This document shows, piece by piece, positions 1-8,782 of a DNA stretch of 51,574 bases. The position numbers and the translations under genes are program-made. The notes under the pieces are model-generated. The model saw only the letters and a list, made by a program, of their open reading frames with translations, was not told the DNA's origin and did not search any database. Source of the stretch: DASYPQ01 sp041488095 (GTDB lineage Bacteria > Planctomycetota > UBA1135 > GCA-002686595); contig JBGPOP010000031.1 in the NCBI GenBank assembly GCA_041488095.1, positions 1 to 51,574 on the forward strand, given 5' to 3'. The number at the start of each line of letters is the position of its first letter. Within the stretch, counting starts at the first letter, position 1.

Positions 1-1
1 C

Positions 2-1804
2 CTGAGCGAGTTCCTGGCAGGCCTGCCGAGCGACGCCGCGCGCAAGGAGTTCCAGGACCTGATCGCGGACGCAGGACATGCCGAGCGCGGCCTGCCGCGC
101 ACGGTTTCGAAGGGCTCGCTGCTGGCCGAGCGCTACCGGATCCTCGAGGCGATCGGCTCGGGAGGCATGGGGCGCGTGTTCTCGGCGATCGACGAACGGC
201 TCGGCTGCAAGGTCGCGATCAAGGTGCTCGCCCCTCTCGCCGAGGGGAACCGCGAGCGCGAGGAGATGTTCCAGAAGGAATCGCGGCTGCTGGCGGACCT
301 CAAGCACCCGGGCATCGTTGCGGTGCACGACGCCGGACGCGATGGGGAGTTCACCTACATCGTCATGGACCTCGTCGAAGGATTGGCGCTCTCGGACGTC
401 CTCGATCGTGCGCGCAGGGAACTCGAGCGCAGCGCGCGCGGAAGGCACTTGGGGGCGCGCGACGGCGCGCTGCTCGCGCGGGCGATCGGCAAGGAGGTCC
501 CCGACGGCCGGCGCGATCTCGTCGATCCGCGCGACTGGTACCGGAGCTGCGCTCGGATCCTGCTCGAGATCTCCCGCACGCTGGAGGCTGCGCACGGCCG
601 CCAGGTGGTCCACCGCGACCTCAAGCCCGCCAACGTCATGCTCCTCGGCGGCGGCAACCCGATCGTGCTCGATTTCGGCCTGGCAGGCAGCCCAAATCTG
701 TCGACCGCCGGCGTGACCGAGGGCCTGTACGGCAGCGTGGCCTACCTCGCGCCCGAGCAGGCCAAGACCCACCAGGTCGGCATGGACCCGCGCACGGACG
801 TGTACCAGCTCGGGTTGATCCTGTACGAGATGCTGACCCTGCGCCGCGCGTTCCCCGGAGCGGCGATCGGCGAGGTGCTGAAGCACATCGAGCAGGGCTT
901 CTTCGAAGCGCCGCGGAAGCTCGACCCGTCCGTTCCGCGCGACCTGGAGGCGATCTGCACCATGGCCCTCGAGGTCTCGCCCGAGCGGCGCTACGACGGC
1001 GCGCGCGCGCTGCGGGAGGATCTCGAGCTCTGGCTCGAGGGCAGGGCGCCGATCGCCTCGCGCTCGGCGCGCTGGCGGACGCTCACCCGCACGGCGCGGT
1101 ACACCGGGCGGAGGCATCCCGTCATCGCCGCCGCGGCGGGGATGGCGCTCGTCGGGCTGGGTGTCGCGACCTGGGCCTGGACTCACAGCGTCGATGCAGA
1201 CCTCGTGCTCCAGCCCTACCGGTTCGACCTGAGCAGTCAGCAGTACACGCCCCTGCCCGGCACTGGTGAGGAAGTTCACGCGAACCAGTGGCTGGGCGTC
1301 AACATCCACAGCAACCACGAAAACTACGTCTACACCCTGTCGGTGTTCGGCCCCGAGGGCGAGGAACGGAGAGTTTCTCCCTGGAGGACGCGCTCGATCG
1401 ATGACTTGGACCGCGACAAGCGTCCGGGTGAGCCCTGGGGATTGCGGGTGCCGAAGGGCGAGCGGAATCTGCTGTGCAGCCACATCCTCGACTCTTCCGA
1501 GCCCGGAAGCTGGGAGGGACTCCTCGTCCTCGCCAGCCCGGTCCAGCGTCCGGAGCTCGAGGAGTGGATGTCCGCCTTGAGGGCCGATCCCGACGGCATG
1601 CCCTACGCCAAGGCGCGGAACTCCCTCCTGGACCAATTTCCCCCGCGGACCCGCGGTGTGGAGGGCAAAGGTTCCTTCACGAGCCAAGAGCGCGAGATCC
1701 TGAAGCGCATTTTGGCCACGGCCGGCGTGGGAGAGCCCGGCCGCAGGCTGGGCTTGCCGGGCGTGACCGAGCGCGAGGTAGAATGCCGCGTCGCCGGGAA
1801 GTGA
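2..1804 (+). CDS. Ser/Thr protein kinase with C-terminal DUF4384-like domain (5' truncated)
   Basis: A Hanks-type kinase whose start lies left of the window; the frame is open from base 2. Visible codons show the glycine loop GSGGMG (about codons 52-57), the VAIK lysine (about 74), the catalytic HRDLKPAN (Asp about 206) and DFG (Asp about 224). About 50 extra residues rich in Arg lie between the hinge and the HRD loop. A single membrane helix follows the kinase domain (about codons 372-395). The roughly 200-residue remainder resembles the DUF4384 domain and should lie outside the membrane. It probably phosphorylates Ser/Thr on partners in response to an external signal. The ECF sigma gene starts 31 bp after its stop, so the sigma factor is a natural partner (inference). 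The kinase call is secure; the C-terminal call is moderate. Confidence 0.93.
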   Translation: MSEFLAGLPSDAARKEFQDLIADAGHAERGLPRTVSKGSLLAERYRILEAIGSGGMGRVFSAIDERLGCKVAIKVLAPLAEGNREREEMFQKESRLLADLKHPGIVAVHDAGRDGEFTYIVMDLVEGLALSDVLDRARRELERSARGRHLGARDGALLARAIGKEVPDGRRDLVDPRDWYRSCARILLEISRTLEAAHGRQVVHRDLKPANVMLLGGGNPIVLDFGLAGSPNLSTAGVTEGLYGSVAYLAPEQAKTHQVGMDPRTDVYQLGLILYEMLTLRRAFPGAAIGEVLKHIEQGFFEAPRKLDPSVPRDLEAICTMALEVSPERRYDGARALREDLELWLEGRAPIASRSARWRTLTRTARYTGRRHPVIAAAAGMALVGLGVATWAWTHSVDADLVLQPYRFDLSSQQYTPLPGTGEEVHANQWLGVNIHSNHENYVYTLSVFGPEGEERRVSPWRTRSIDDLDRDKRPGEPWGLRVPKGERNLLCSHILDSSEPGSWEGLLVLASPVQRPELEEWMSALRADPDGMPYAKARNSLLDQFPPRTRGVEGKGSFTSQEREILKRILATAGVGEPGRRLGLPGVTEREVECRVAGK

Positions 1805-1835
1805 CCCCCGCTCCCGGGTCGCTTTCCAGCTCGCG

Positions 1836-2458
1836 ATGTCCGACGAGATCACGCAGTCGCTCGACCTCGTTCTGCGCGCCCAGCAGGGCGACCACGGGGC
1901 CCTGAATCGCCTGTGCGAGCGCTACTACGACCGCGTTCGGCGCATCGTCCGCCTGCGCCTGGGCGCGCGCCTGCGCGAGTCGGTCGACTCGGGCGACATC
2001 CTCCAGGAGACCTTCCTCGCCGCGGTCCGCTCGCTCGACAGCTTCGAGATGCGCGAGGAGGCCAGCCTGATCAATTGGCTTTCCCGCCTGGCCGAGCGCC
2101 AGATCATCGCCGCCGCCGACTACCACGGCGCGAAGAAGCGCGACAACCGCCGCAACGTGACGCTCTCGGGCGCGATCGGCGACACGCAGAACCTGAGAGC
2201 GCCGCTCACCTTTCCCGACGCCCGGGACCGGCGTCCGCTCGACGCCATCGCCAGCCAGGAGGAGCAGAGGATCGTCGAGGGCTGCCTCGAGCAGCTGCCT
2301 GAGGAGTACCGCGAGCTGATCCTCCTGCGCAACTACGCCGGGGCGTCGTGGGAGTCCGTTGCCGAGGAAACCGGGCGCCCCAGCGCCGCCGCGGCGCGGA
2401 TGATGCACGCACGTGCGCTGATCGAGCTCGGCAAGCTCGTGCGCGCGGGCGGGGTGAC
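1836..2458 (+). CDS. ECF-type sigma-70 family RNA polymerase sigma factor (planctomycete type)
   Basis: A sigma factor of about 205 residues that would redirect RNA polymerase to a specific regulon. Region 2 is visible in the DILQETFLAA and INWLSRLAERQI segments and region 4 in LPEEYRELILLRNYAG followed by a helix-turn-helix. It starts 31 bp after the kinase stop, as in planctomycete kinase/sigma pairs. The 3' end is odd: the frame has no stop after region 4 and stays open to base 5906, antisense through the next gene. The end given here is the TGA at 2456-2458, which would be in frame if the GGGG run at 2452-2455 had one G fewer. Whether this is an indel or a true run-on cannot be settled from the sequence. 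Family call is firm; the end coordinate is an estimate. Confidence 0.85.
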
Positions 2459-2465
2459 CCGATTC

Positions 2466-4505
2466 TCATTTCGGGGCCGGCGCGACCGAGATCTCCAGCA
2501 CGGTCGTCGACCAGGTCTCGAAAGCGAGCGGCGACGCGCCCGACTCTTGCGCGCCGCGCGCGACCGCATCGAGCGCGAAGGGGCCCTGCTCGAGGGTCGA
2601 GAGATCGTGCCAGCGCGGCGTCAGCACGCAGTACAGGCGCACGGGCTCGCCCGCATAAAAGGCTTCCAAACCCTCTGGAATCTGGATGTCGAGGGTGGGG
2701 CACACCGCGGGCCGCCCGCCCGGGAGGAGCTGGTCGTCCTGGACCGGGCGACAGGGGACCACGACCTCGCCGTCGGGGCACACGAGCACCAGAGTCGAGT
2801 AGACAGGCACGTCGGAGTGGTTCGCGACGCTCACGCTCCAGCGCTGGCCGGCGGTGATCCGCCACCTTCCCCGCTCGTCGCGCTCGGGCGGGCCCAGGCT
2901 CGAATACGATCCGTCCTCCTGCACCTCGCCCAGGAGCTGCAGAGCCACCTCCGCCTGCAGATCCCTCGCCCCCGCCGCGGGCAGCATCTGCTCGGTGCGC
3001 CAGGCGCGACCGAGGGTCGAGAGCGCCGAGGTGAGGCGCCCGATCCCCGGGTCGGTGTCGTCGACGTCGTGGCCCCACAGCGCGCGTCCGTCGCGGTCGA
3101 GGACTCGCCAACTCCTGTGCCCTTCCTCCTCGCGGGCGACGATCCGGAAGTGCGCCTCTTCGTCGGGCTCGGCGCGGCGCAGGAGATGCGTCGCCTCCAG
3201 CCGCGCGACGAGGGGCGCGACCGCTTCAGGCGCGCCCTCGATCGAGACCCGCAGAGGCGAGGGCCCCTCGCCGTTCTCGAGCAGGAAGGCCGAGTACGGT
3301 CCCGGGACCGCAGCAGCGGAGTGTGCCCCTTGCCAACGCGCCAGCGATTCGCCCGCCGCCGCTTCTGCGACCTTCGCCTCTCCCAGGCGCTGCTTGGGAT
3401 CATCCCTGGGCGCACCCAAGGTGCACACCGCGAGCACGGCGCCGGGGGACAGGCCCTGGAGCAGCCCGCCGTGCACGCGCACATTCCCGTCCTGGCCGAC
3501 CTCGACCTCCATGCGCGGAGCTCGCGCTGGCGCCCCGGCATGGAACAGGCTGTAGCCGGCGAGGGCGCCCTCGATCACCGGGGTCTGGCGTGCCACCCGC
3601 GCGGCCACGCGGCTCGAAACGCGCAGCATCAGGTCGGACCAGGACGCGTCCGGGTCGATCGTCGAGAGCTCCTCGATCAGGCTCACCGTGAACAGCCCGC
3701 GGACATGCGCTTCGCCGTCGGCCCCGCCCACGCGCAGTTCGAAGGCGGCCTCCTTGTCGCGGCAGGCCGAGAGCGATACGTAGCGTCCACGCGGCTGGAC
3801 CCAGCCCGATCCCTTGGTCTCCGCGGGGAGGGGGGTGCCCACGCGAGGCGCGTCGATGCCGCGCGAGGCGATATCGTCCTTGCAATCTCCCGTGCGGTCG
3901 AATGCGGAGAGGTACCGGCTCATCCCGGGGTTCTCGTCGCGCGTGTTCGTGCCCGAGCTGCAGCAGTCGAAGATCAAGGCGACCTGGTCGGTCTTCTTGT
4001 TGGCGCGCGCGATCCAGCGCTCGATCTCGTCGTCGCGGATGTCGTTGTCGCGGTGCGTGCCGACACAGGCGTCGTAGGGGACGAGCGTATCATCCCAGCC
4101 GCCGAGCTCGTCGCCGTTGTCGTCGGGCAGGCTCGAGCCGTGGCCGGCGAAGTAGAACAGGATCAGGTCGCCCGGGGCGCTCTTCTCGACCAGGCGATCG
4201 AGGCCCGCCTGGATCCCCTTGTGGGTCGCGGTCTCGTCGAGCAGCTCGGCGATGTCCTCGGCGCGGAAGCCGAAGCGTCCGATGAGCACCTCTCGCATGG
4301 CGTTCACGTCGGCGCGCGGCCCCGAGAGCTCGGGCCAGTGGACCGCCGGCGGGTAGCGTTCGATGCCCACGAGCAGCGCTCGGCGCGCGGGGGCGGGCGC
4401 CGGCGCAGGCGCTGCCTGGGCGGTCACCAGCGGATCCTGCTCGGCAGGCGCTGTCGCGCACAGCGCGAACAGGATTCCCAGGTTGGAGCCGAGGAGTCGG
4501 CGCAT
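2466..4505 (-). CDS. Secreted caspase-family (peptidase C14) protease with DUF4384-like C-terminus
   Basis: A 679-residue protein starting with a Sec-type signal peptide (about residues 1-22) and an Ala-Pro linker. The caspase fold runs from about residue 42 to 270: LLVGIERY strand, YFAGHGS with the catalytic His122, and FDCCSSG with the catalytic Cys as Cys182 (the Cys181-Cys182 pair). The usual His after the catalytic Cys in metacaspases (DxCHSG) is Ser here. The last 150 or so residues resemble the DUF4384 domains of the neighbouring kinase and lipoprotein. Family members cleave after basic residues or Asp; the substrate here is unknown. The gene converges on the sigma factor and diverges from the lipoprotein. 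It contains no TTA, CTA or TCA sense codons, so the antisense frame is fully open. Confidence 0.9.
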   Translation of the reverse strand: MRRLLGSNLGILFALCATAPAEQDPLVTAQAAPAPAPAPARRALLVGIERYPPAVHWPELSGPRADVNAMREVLIGRFGFRAEDIAELLDETATHKGIQAGLDRLVEKSAPGDLILFYFAGHGSSLPDDNGDELGGWDDTLVPYDACVGTHRDNDIRDDEIERWIARANKKTDQVALIFDCCSSGTNTRDENPGMSRYLSAFDRTGDCKDDIASRGIDAPRVGTPLPAETKGSGWVQPRGRYVSLSACRDKEAAFELRVGGADGEAHVRGLFTVSLIEELSTIDPDASWSDLMLRVSSRVAARVARQTPVIEGALAGYSLFHAGAPARAPRMEVEVGQDGNVRVHGGLLQGLSPGAVLAVCTLGAPRDDPKQRLGEAKVAEAAAGESLARWQGAHSAAAVPGPYSAFLLENGEGPSPLRVSIEGAPEAVAPLVARLEATHLLRRAEPDEEAHFRIVAREEEGHRSWRVLDRDGRALWGHDVDDTDPGIGRLTSALSTLGRAWRTEQMLPAAGARDLQAEVALQLLGEVQEDGSYSSLGPPERDERGRWRITAGQRWSVSVANHSDVPVYSTLVLVCPDGEVVVPCRPVQDDQLLPGGRPAVCPTLDIQIPEGLEAFYAGEPVRLYCVLTPRWHDLSTLEQGPFALDAVARGAQESGASPLAFETWSTTVLEISVAPAPK

Positions 4506-4814
4506 GGATTGAACTGGGTTCCGCCGGGAGAAGGCGGAGGCTCAACGACGCATGATGATCGGGGAGGCCGCGGTGCGGCGCAAGGGAGACCTTTCAAGGG
4601 GCGCCTCCCGAGGGCGGCGAAGCCGATTTTAGGGCCAAATCCCCTTCACCCGCGGGGCGCGCTCCCCTGGACTGACCGCCGTGTGCCGCACGCACTTGCC
4701 GCCCATGTGTCCAGGGCTAGGATGGGCCTCGTCCTCCCCCGCTTGAATTCGGGGGACACGGGCTCGCCCCGGTCGGTCCCTCCCGCCTGGAAGACCCCAC
4801 AGCAGAGGAATGCC
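4506..4814. promoter_or_regulatory. Divergent intergenic region between caspase and lipoprotein genes
   Basis: This 309-bp gap must hold the promoters of both divergent genes. I see no confident -35/-10 pair. A stem with arms CCCCCG (4736-4741) and CGGGGG (4750-4755) around an 8-base loop lies about 60 bp before the lipoprotein start, and an overlapping GTGTCC/GGACAC pair (4707-4712 and 4754-4759) could form an alternative fold. Whether these have a regulatory role is unknown. Confidence 0.35.
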
Positions 4815-5906
4815 ATGTCGCCCAGCTCGCACGCTCCCCGCCGCTTCCTTCCCCCGTCTTCGACGACGATTCTCTCCGTCGGCCTGGCTCTGGCGCTCGC
4901 CGCATGCGCTGCGGTCGGCGTGAACGCGATCGCGAGCACCGGTCTCGTCGCGCTGAACGTCCTGCGCAAGGCCTTCATCGGCGTGGCCGGGTCGAACTAC
5001 GGCGACGGCTACAAGGAGGACGCGGACAAGCTCTTCCAGGTGATGGCCAAGCCCATCACCCCGCCGACGGCGCCAGGAGCACCTGGACAGCCGGTGCCTG
5101 GACAACCCTTCCCGGGTCAACCCGTCCCCGGACAGCCGGTTCCCGGGCAGCCCGTCGCTGGGCAGCCTCTTCCTGGACAGCCCGCACCGGGCCAACCCGT
5201 GGCGGGGCAACCGGCCGGTGCGCCTGCGGTCGCCGGCGCGCCGATTCCCGGAGCGATGCCTGCACCCGGGACTCCCGGCGGAGTCCCTGCGATGGCGGCA
5301 GGCCCGCTCGCGATCGAGGTCGGAGTCCTCAGGGAGGAGATCGTCGACGGGCGCTCGATCCCGGTTCCGGTGCAGGACGGAGAGGTCGTCTATGACCGCT
5401 TCGGGACGCACGGAGAGGGGGACAACATCAAGTTCATGTTCCGCGCCAATGTCGACGCGTACGTGTACGTGGTCGCGATCGACGGCACGGGCTGGATCCA
5501 GCCGGTGTTCCCCAGCGGCTACGCGGGTTTCGCGAACCCGGTCAAGGCCAACCAGACCTACCTCTTCCCCGAAGGCGCGACCTGGGCGCCGCTCGACTCC
5601 TACCGCGGTGTCGAGCACCTCTACTTCATCGCCAGCCGGTTTCCGCGGCCGGATCTCGAGAAGTCGCTCGTGGCGATCGCCTCGCACCTGCGCGAGGTCG
5701 ACTCCACCCGCAAGGAAAGCGATAAGGAGCTTCTCGCGTCGGTCGTCACCGAAGCGCCGATCGCGCGCGGCTTCGACACGGCGCGCAAGAGCGTGGTGAC
5801 GGAAGTCCCTTCCGCCACGGGCGAGAAGTTCCCGGTCGACGCACAGATCTTCGCCTCGAACGGTCAGGGTGAGATCGTCGTGACGCGCTGGTTCCGGCAC
5901 CAGTGA
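4815..5906 (+). CDS. Lipoprotein with PGQP repeats and DUF4384 domain
   Basis: A 363-residue exported protein. The signal peptide ends in the lipobox LAAC, predicting a lipid-anchored mature protein. A short conserved stretch is followed by nine five-residue GQPxP units and a further Pro/Ala/Gly spacer, then a DUF4384 domain (about residues 180-300) with the diagnostic segments NVDAYVYVV and GVEHLYFIAS. DUF4384 domains are usually found joined to kinases or caspases, and both are neighbours here. The ATG at 4815 is preceded by AGAGGA at good spacing. The gene lies in the same frame as the upstream sigma factor, which is why one stop-free frame covers both. A sensor or scaffold on the cell surface is a reasonable guess; no enzymatic motif is visible. 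Confidence 0.85.
   Translation: MSPSSHAPRRFLPPSSTTILSVGLALALAACAAVGVNAIASTGLVALNVLRKAFIGVAGSNYGDGYKEDADKLFQVMAKPITPPTAPGAPGQPVPGQPFPGQPVPGQPVPGQPVAGQPLPGQPAPGQPVAGQPAGAPAVAGAPIPGAMPAPGTPGGVPAMAAGPLAIEVGVLREEIVDGRSIPVPVQDGEVVYDRFGTHGEGDNIKFMFRANVDAYVYVVAIDGTGWIQPVFPSGYAGFANPVKANQTYLFPEGATWAPLDSYRGVEHLYFIASRFPRPDLEKSLVAIASHLREVDSTRKESDKELLASVVTEAPIARGFDTARKSVVTEVPSATGEKFPVDAQIFASNGQGEIVVTRWFRHQ
5085..5219 (+). repeat. Nine tandem 15-bp units encoding GQPxP
   Basis: Nine consecutive five-codon units encode GQPVP, GQPFP, GQPVP, GQPVP, GQPVA, GQPLP, GQPAP, GQPVA and GQPAG. Third positions vary, so the repeat is held by protein selection rather than being a fresh DNA expansion. It forms a flexible spacer between the lipid anchor and the DUF4384 domain. 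Confidence 0.9.
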
Positions 5907-5918
5907 GCCGCGCGGCGG

Positions 5919-6764
5919 TCATGGGCTGAGCCGGACAGCCAACCCCGCCTGCCGGATGCGCTCGGCGAAGGCCTCCATCCACTCGCGCGGTAGCGCCGAG
6001 AGCCGCGGCGCCTCGGGCTGCAGGGAAGGCCGTGCTAGGCCGTAGAGCAGCACACCCTTCACCGGCACGGCCTCGCGCACGAGCGCGCGCACGAGGTCGA
6101 GGTAGGCCGAGATTTCCACCTCCGACGGCGGTTGGCCGTCGATGGCGAGCATCAGCGTCTGGATCCAGGTCGGGCACGAGCGCGCGCAGATCTCGAGATT
6201 CCTCCGCGCGCGTTCCGGCCCGGTGCGCGCGTCGTTGATCCTCCGCATCCCCGCGTCGGTCGCGCTGTCGAGCTTGAACCACACCACGCCTGCGAGCTCG
6301 CGCATCGCCGCGAGGCCAGCCTGCACGTACGGCTGGTGCACGAGCGAGCCGTTCGTGATCAGCACGAGCTCGATCTTCCCCACCAGCTCGAACTTGCGCA
6401 GCGCCCGGCCCGCGACGCCCACCGCCTCCGCGAACTGGCGGCTGGTGGTCGGCTCGCCGTTGCCCGAGAAGGCGAGGTCCTTCAGCACACGCGAGCCCTC
6501 GGGCACGTGCGCCTCCATCCAGCCGCGGTGGAGGAGGGCACCCAGGAAGCCCGAGAGCTCCTTCTCGAGCAACGCGAGGTCGATCTCCGGAGCCACGCCC
6601 GAGACGAGGTTCGGCACCTGGCAGTAGATGCAGCGCCAGTTGCAGGCGTTGTTGGGGTTCAGGTTGATCCCTACCGACACGCCCCCGGCGCGGCGCGAGA
6701 CGACCGGATAGACGTAGACGAGCCCGGCGCTGTCGCGGTCGTGGTCCCGGGTCGAGAGGCGCAT
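5919..6764 (-). CDS. Radical SAM protein
   Basis: A 281-residue enzyme with the 4Fe-4S cluster motif CNWRCIYC (Cys41, Cys45, Cys48), which splits S-adenosylmethionine to make a 5'-deoxyadenosyl radical. FSGNGEPT matches the glycine-rich SAM-binding segment, and the overall pattern resembles the COG0731-type Fe-S oxidoreductases. The substrate is not evident. Upstream in-frame starts exist to 6863, but they would overlap the divergent methyltransferase gene; the ATG at 6764 leaves a 39-bp divergent spacer and places the SAM core at a normal distance from the N-terminus. Confidence 0.85.
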   Translation of the reverse strand: MRLSTRDHDRDSAGLVYVYPVVSRRAGGVSVGINLNPNNACNWRCIYCQVPNLVSGVAPEIDLALLEKELSGFLGALLHRGWMEAHVPEGSRVLKDLAFSGNGEPTTSRQFAEAVGVAGRALRKFELVGKIELVLITNGSLVHQPYVQAGLAAMRELAGVVWFKLDSATDAGMRRINDARTGPERARRNLEICARSCPTWIQTLMLAIDGQPPSEVEISAYLDLVRALVREAVPVKGVLLYGLARPSLQPEAPRLSALPREWMEAFAERIRQAGLAVRLSP

Positions 6765-6803
6765 GGACCCCGCGAGCTTACCCTGGCAACCTGTCCGGCC
6801 CGC

Positions 6804-7610
6804 ATGACGCAGTACCCCCTCGGCGCGAACGACCTGGAGCTCGAACGCCTGCGCTTCCAGCACGAGGTCTGGGGGCCGACGACCCGGGCCTTCCTTGAGC
6901 GGATCGGCGTCGCGCCGGGCTTCCGGGTCCTCGACCTCGGCTGCGGGCCGGGGCTCGTGGCCTTCGACCTGGCCGAGAGGGTGGGAGCGGACGGCGAGGT
7001 CGTGGCGATCGACGAGTCACCGCGCTGGATCGAGCACGTCGAGCGGGAGATCCTGTCCAGGCGTCTCGCCAACGTGCGCACGCTGCGCGGGCGCATCCAG
7101 GAGCTCGACCCCGCTCGGGAGAGCTTCGACCTCATCTTCGCGCGTTGGGTCCTCAGCTTCCTGCCCGAGCCGGTCGCGATCCTGCGCGCGCTCGCACGGG
7201 CGCTCAAGCCCGGCGGCCTCTTCGCGATCCAGGACTACAACCACGAGGGCGTCTCGATCTTCCCCGAGAGCGAGGGATTCCGGGCCGTGGTGCGCGCGAC
7301 GCGCGCGCTCTACGCGCAGGCCGGCGGCGACACCTGGGTGGCTGCGCGCGCGCCGGCGCTCTTCCGCGCTGCGGGGCTCGACACGATCTCGGTCACGCCG
7401 AACGTCCTGTGCGGCGGGCCGGGTTCAGGCGTGTTCCGCTGGGCGGGGCTGTTTTTCCCGCACTTCTCCGGGGTGATGGAGCAGAAGGGCCTGCTCGCGA
7501 GCGAGGAACGACGCCGCTTCCTCTCGGAGTGGGCCGAACGCGAGCGCGACCCCGACGCGTTGTTCTTCTCACCGATCGTGGTCGACGCCGTGGCGCGCAA
7601 GCGCGTCTAG
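6804..7610 (+). CDS. Class I SAM-dependent methyltransferase
   Basis: A 268-residue Rossmann-fold methyltransferase. The SAM-binding motif I LDLGCGPG (about residues 43-50), an acidic end of strand 2 (VVAIDES) and the post-motif segment LKPGGLFAIQDY are clear. The C-terminal half carries several aromatic residues typical of small-molecule methyltransferases of the UbiE/Methyltransf_11 type, but nothing fixes the substrate. It is transcribed divergently from the radical SAM gene across 39 bp. Confidence 0.85.
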   Translation: MTQYPLGANDLELERLRFQHEVWGPTTRAFLERIGVAPGFRVLDLGCGPGLVAFDLAERVGADGEVVAIDESPRWIEHVEREILSRRLANVRTLRGRIQELDPARESFDLIFARWVLSFLPEPVAILRALARALKPGGLFAIQDYNHEGVSIFPESEGFRAVVRATRALYAQAGGDTWVAARAPALFRAAGLDTISVTPNVLCGGPGSGVFRWAGLFFPHFSGVMEQKGLLASEERRRFLSEWAERERDPDALFFSPIVVDAVARKRV

Positions 7611-7732
7611 GCGCGCTCCGACGGAGGACCTGGAACGGATTTCCACGCGCCATCCGGCGTCACCCGGTCTGCCGCTCTTCTCTACTGCGGGTGGGATATG
7701 CTTGCTGAAGAGTGGGGGGAAAGGGCGCGAAC

Positions 7733-8233
7733 ATGAGCGAATTGCAGTCTGTGCCGGCGCGCGCGAGCCGGAGGACGCTGCGCGCGGGGCGCCGGAGCGG
7801 CGTCTCGATCGTCGAGACGGCGATCGCCCTGCCGCTGTTCCTGATCCTGTTGTTCGGGATCGTGGACGTCGGCCGGGTCCTGTTCGCGCACACGACCCTG
7901 CAGCATTCCGTGCGCGAGGCAGGCCGCTTCGCCGTCACCGGTCGGTCGCTCCCCGGCAACGGGGGCCCGCTCACGCGGGTCGACTCGATCGTCCAGACCG
8001 TCGTGGACGACGCCCGCCCCTTCGCGCTCGCGCCCTCCGATGTGCGGATCACGAGCGCCTTCGGCGGGGTCGGCAGCGCGGGAGGCCCGGGCGACATGGT
8101 GACCATCGCGGTCACCCACCACGTCACCCTGATCACGCCGCTCGTGGGTCAGTTCTTCCCCAACGGCGAGTACGTGATCGACGTTGCCACGACGTTCAAG
8201 AACGAGCCCTTCCCGCCGAGCCAGACGAATTGA
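7733..8233 (+). CDS. TadE-like pilus assembly protein
   Basis: A 166-residue protein with a short basic N-terminus followed by the TadE signature helix: SIVETAIALPLF with Glu near the start of the membrane segment, then a periplasmic domain of about 120 residues. TadE-type proteins are processed minor pseudopilins of Tad/Flp pili. The ATG at 7733 follows a purine-rich GGGGGAAAG; an earlier in-frame GTG at 7712 is less likely. It is the first of three tightly packed genes (5-bp and 16-bp gaps) that look like one operon. Confidence 0.82.
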   Translation: MSELQSVPARASRRTLRAGRRSGVSIVETAIALPLFLILLFGIVDVGRVLFAHTTLQHSVREAGRFAVTGRSLPGNGGPLTRVDSIVQTVVDDARPFALAPSDVRITSAFGGVGSAGGPGDMVTIAVTHHVTLITPLVGQFFPNGEYVIDVATTFKNEPFPPSQTN

Positions 8234-8238
8234 GCGCC

Positions 8239-8766
8239 ATGGCCGCCACGACACGAGCGTCGAAACCCACTCGAGCGCGCCGCGGCCGCGGCAGCGCGCT
8301 CCTCGAGCTCGCCCTCGTCGCCCCGATCCTGGTCTTCCTCCTGTTCGGGATGATCGACTTCGGGCGCGCGCTCCTGGCGCGACACGCGATCACGAGCCTG
8401 AGCCGCGAGGCGGCGAACCTCGAATCGCGCGGGACGACCTTCCCCGACACGCTGCAGGCCATCTTGCAGTCGTCGGGGTCGCTCGACCTCGCTGGCCACG
8501 GATACGTGGTCCTGACCGCGGTGACCCGGGACGGCAACGGCAACCTGAGGATCACGCAACAGGAGGCGGCCGGGGGGCACCCCGCGCCGAGTCGCGTGGG
8601 GACGCTGGGAGGAGGCCCGGTGACTCTGCCCAACAGCGGCGTGCCGCTCGTGAACCAGACGCTGTACGTCGCGGAGGTCTTCCTCGACTTCGCGCCCGTC
8701 ACCCCGATCGGCTCCATGCTCGGATCGACCTTGCCGTCGTCCTGGTACGACGTCGCCTTCTTCTAG
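8239..8766 (+). CDS. TadE-like pilus assembly protein
   Basis: A 175-residue paralogue-like partner of the upstream gene. The TadE helix reads SALLELALVAPILVFLLFGM, again with Glu at the start of the membrane segment, followed by a secreted domain of about 130 residues. It begins 5 bp after the previous stop and precedes a TadG-like gene. A paired pseudopilin role is likely from the arrangement. Confidence 0.82.
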   Translation: MAATTRASKPTRARRGRGSALLELALVAPILVFLLFGMIDFGRALLARHAITSLSREAANLESRGTTFPDTLQAILQSSGSLDLAGHGYVVLTAVTRDGNGNLRITQQEAAGGHPAPSRVGTLGGGPVTLPNSGVPLVNQTLYVAEVFLDFAPVTPIGSMLGSTLPSSWYDVAFF

Positions 8767-8782
8767 GGAGCAGCCGGAACCC

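Noticed and set aside
1252..1266. LPGTG sortase-like motif in the kinase
   Set aside because: It lies in the middle of the extracellular domain with no hydrophobic tail or basic end after it, so it is not a sorting signal.
1836..5906. A single 1356-codon gene on the + strand
   Set aside because: Only the first 205 and last 363 codons look like protein; the part between is the codon-aligned antisense of a clear caspase gene and has a biased Arg/Gly/Ala composition.
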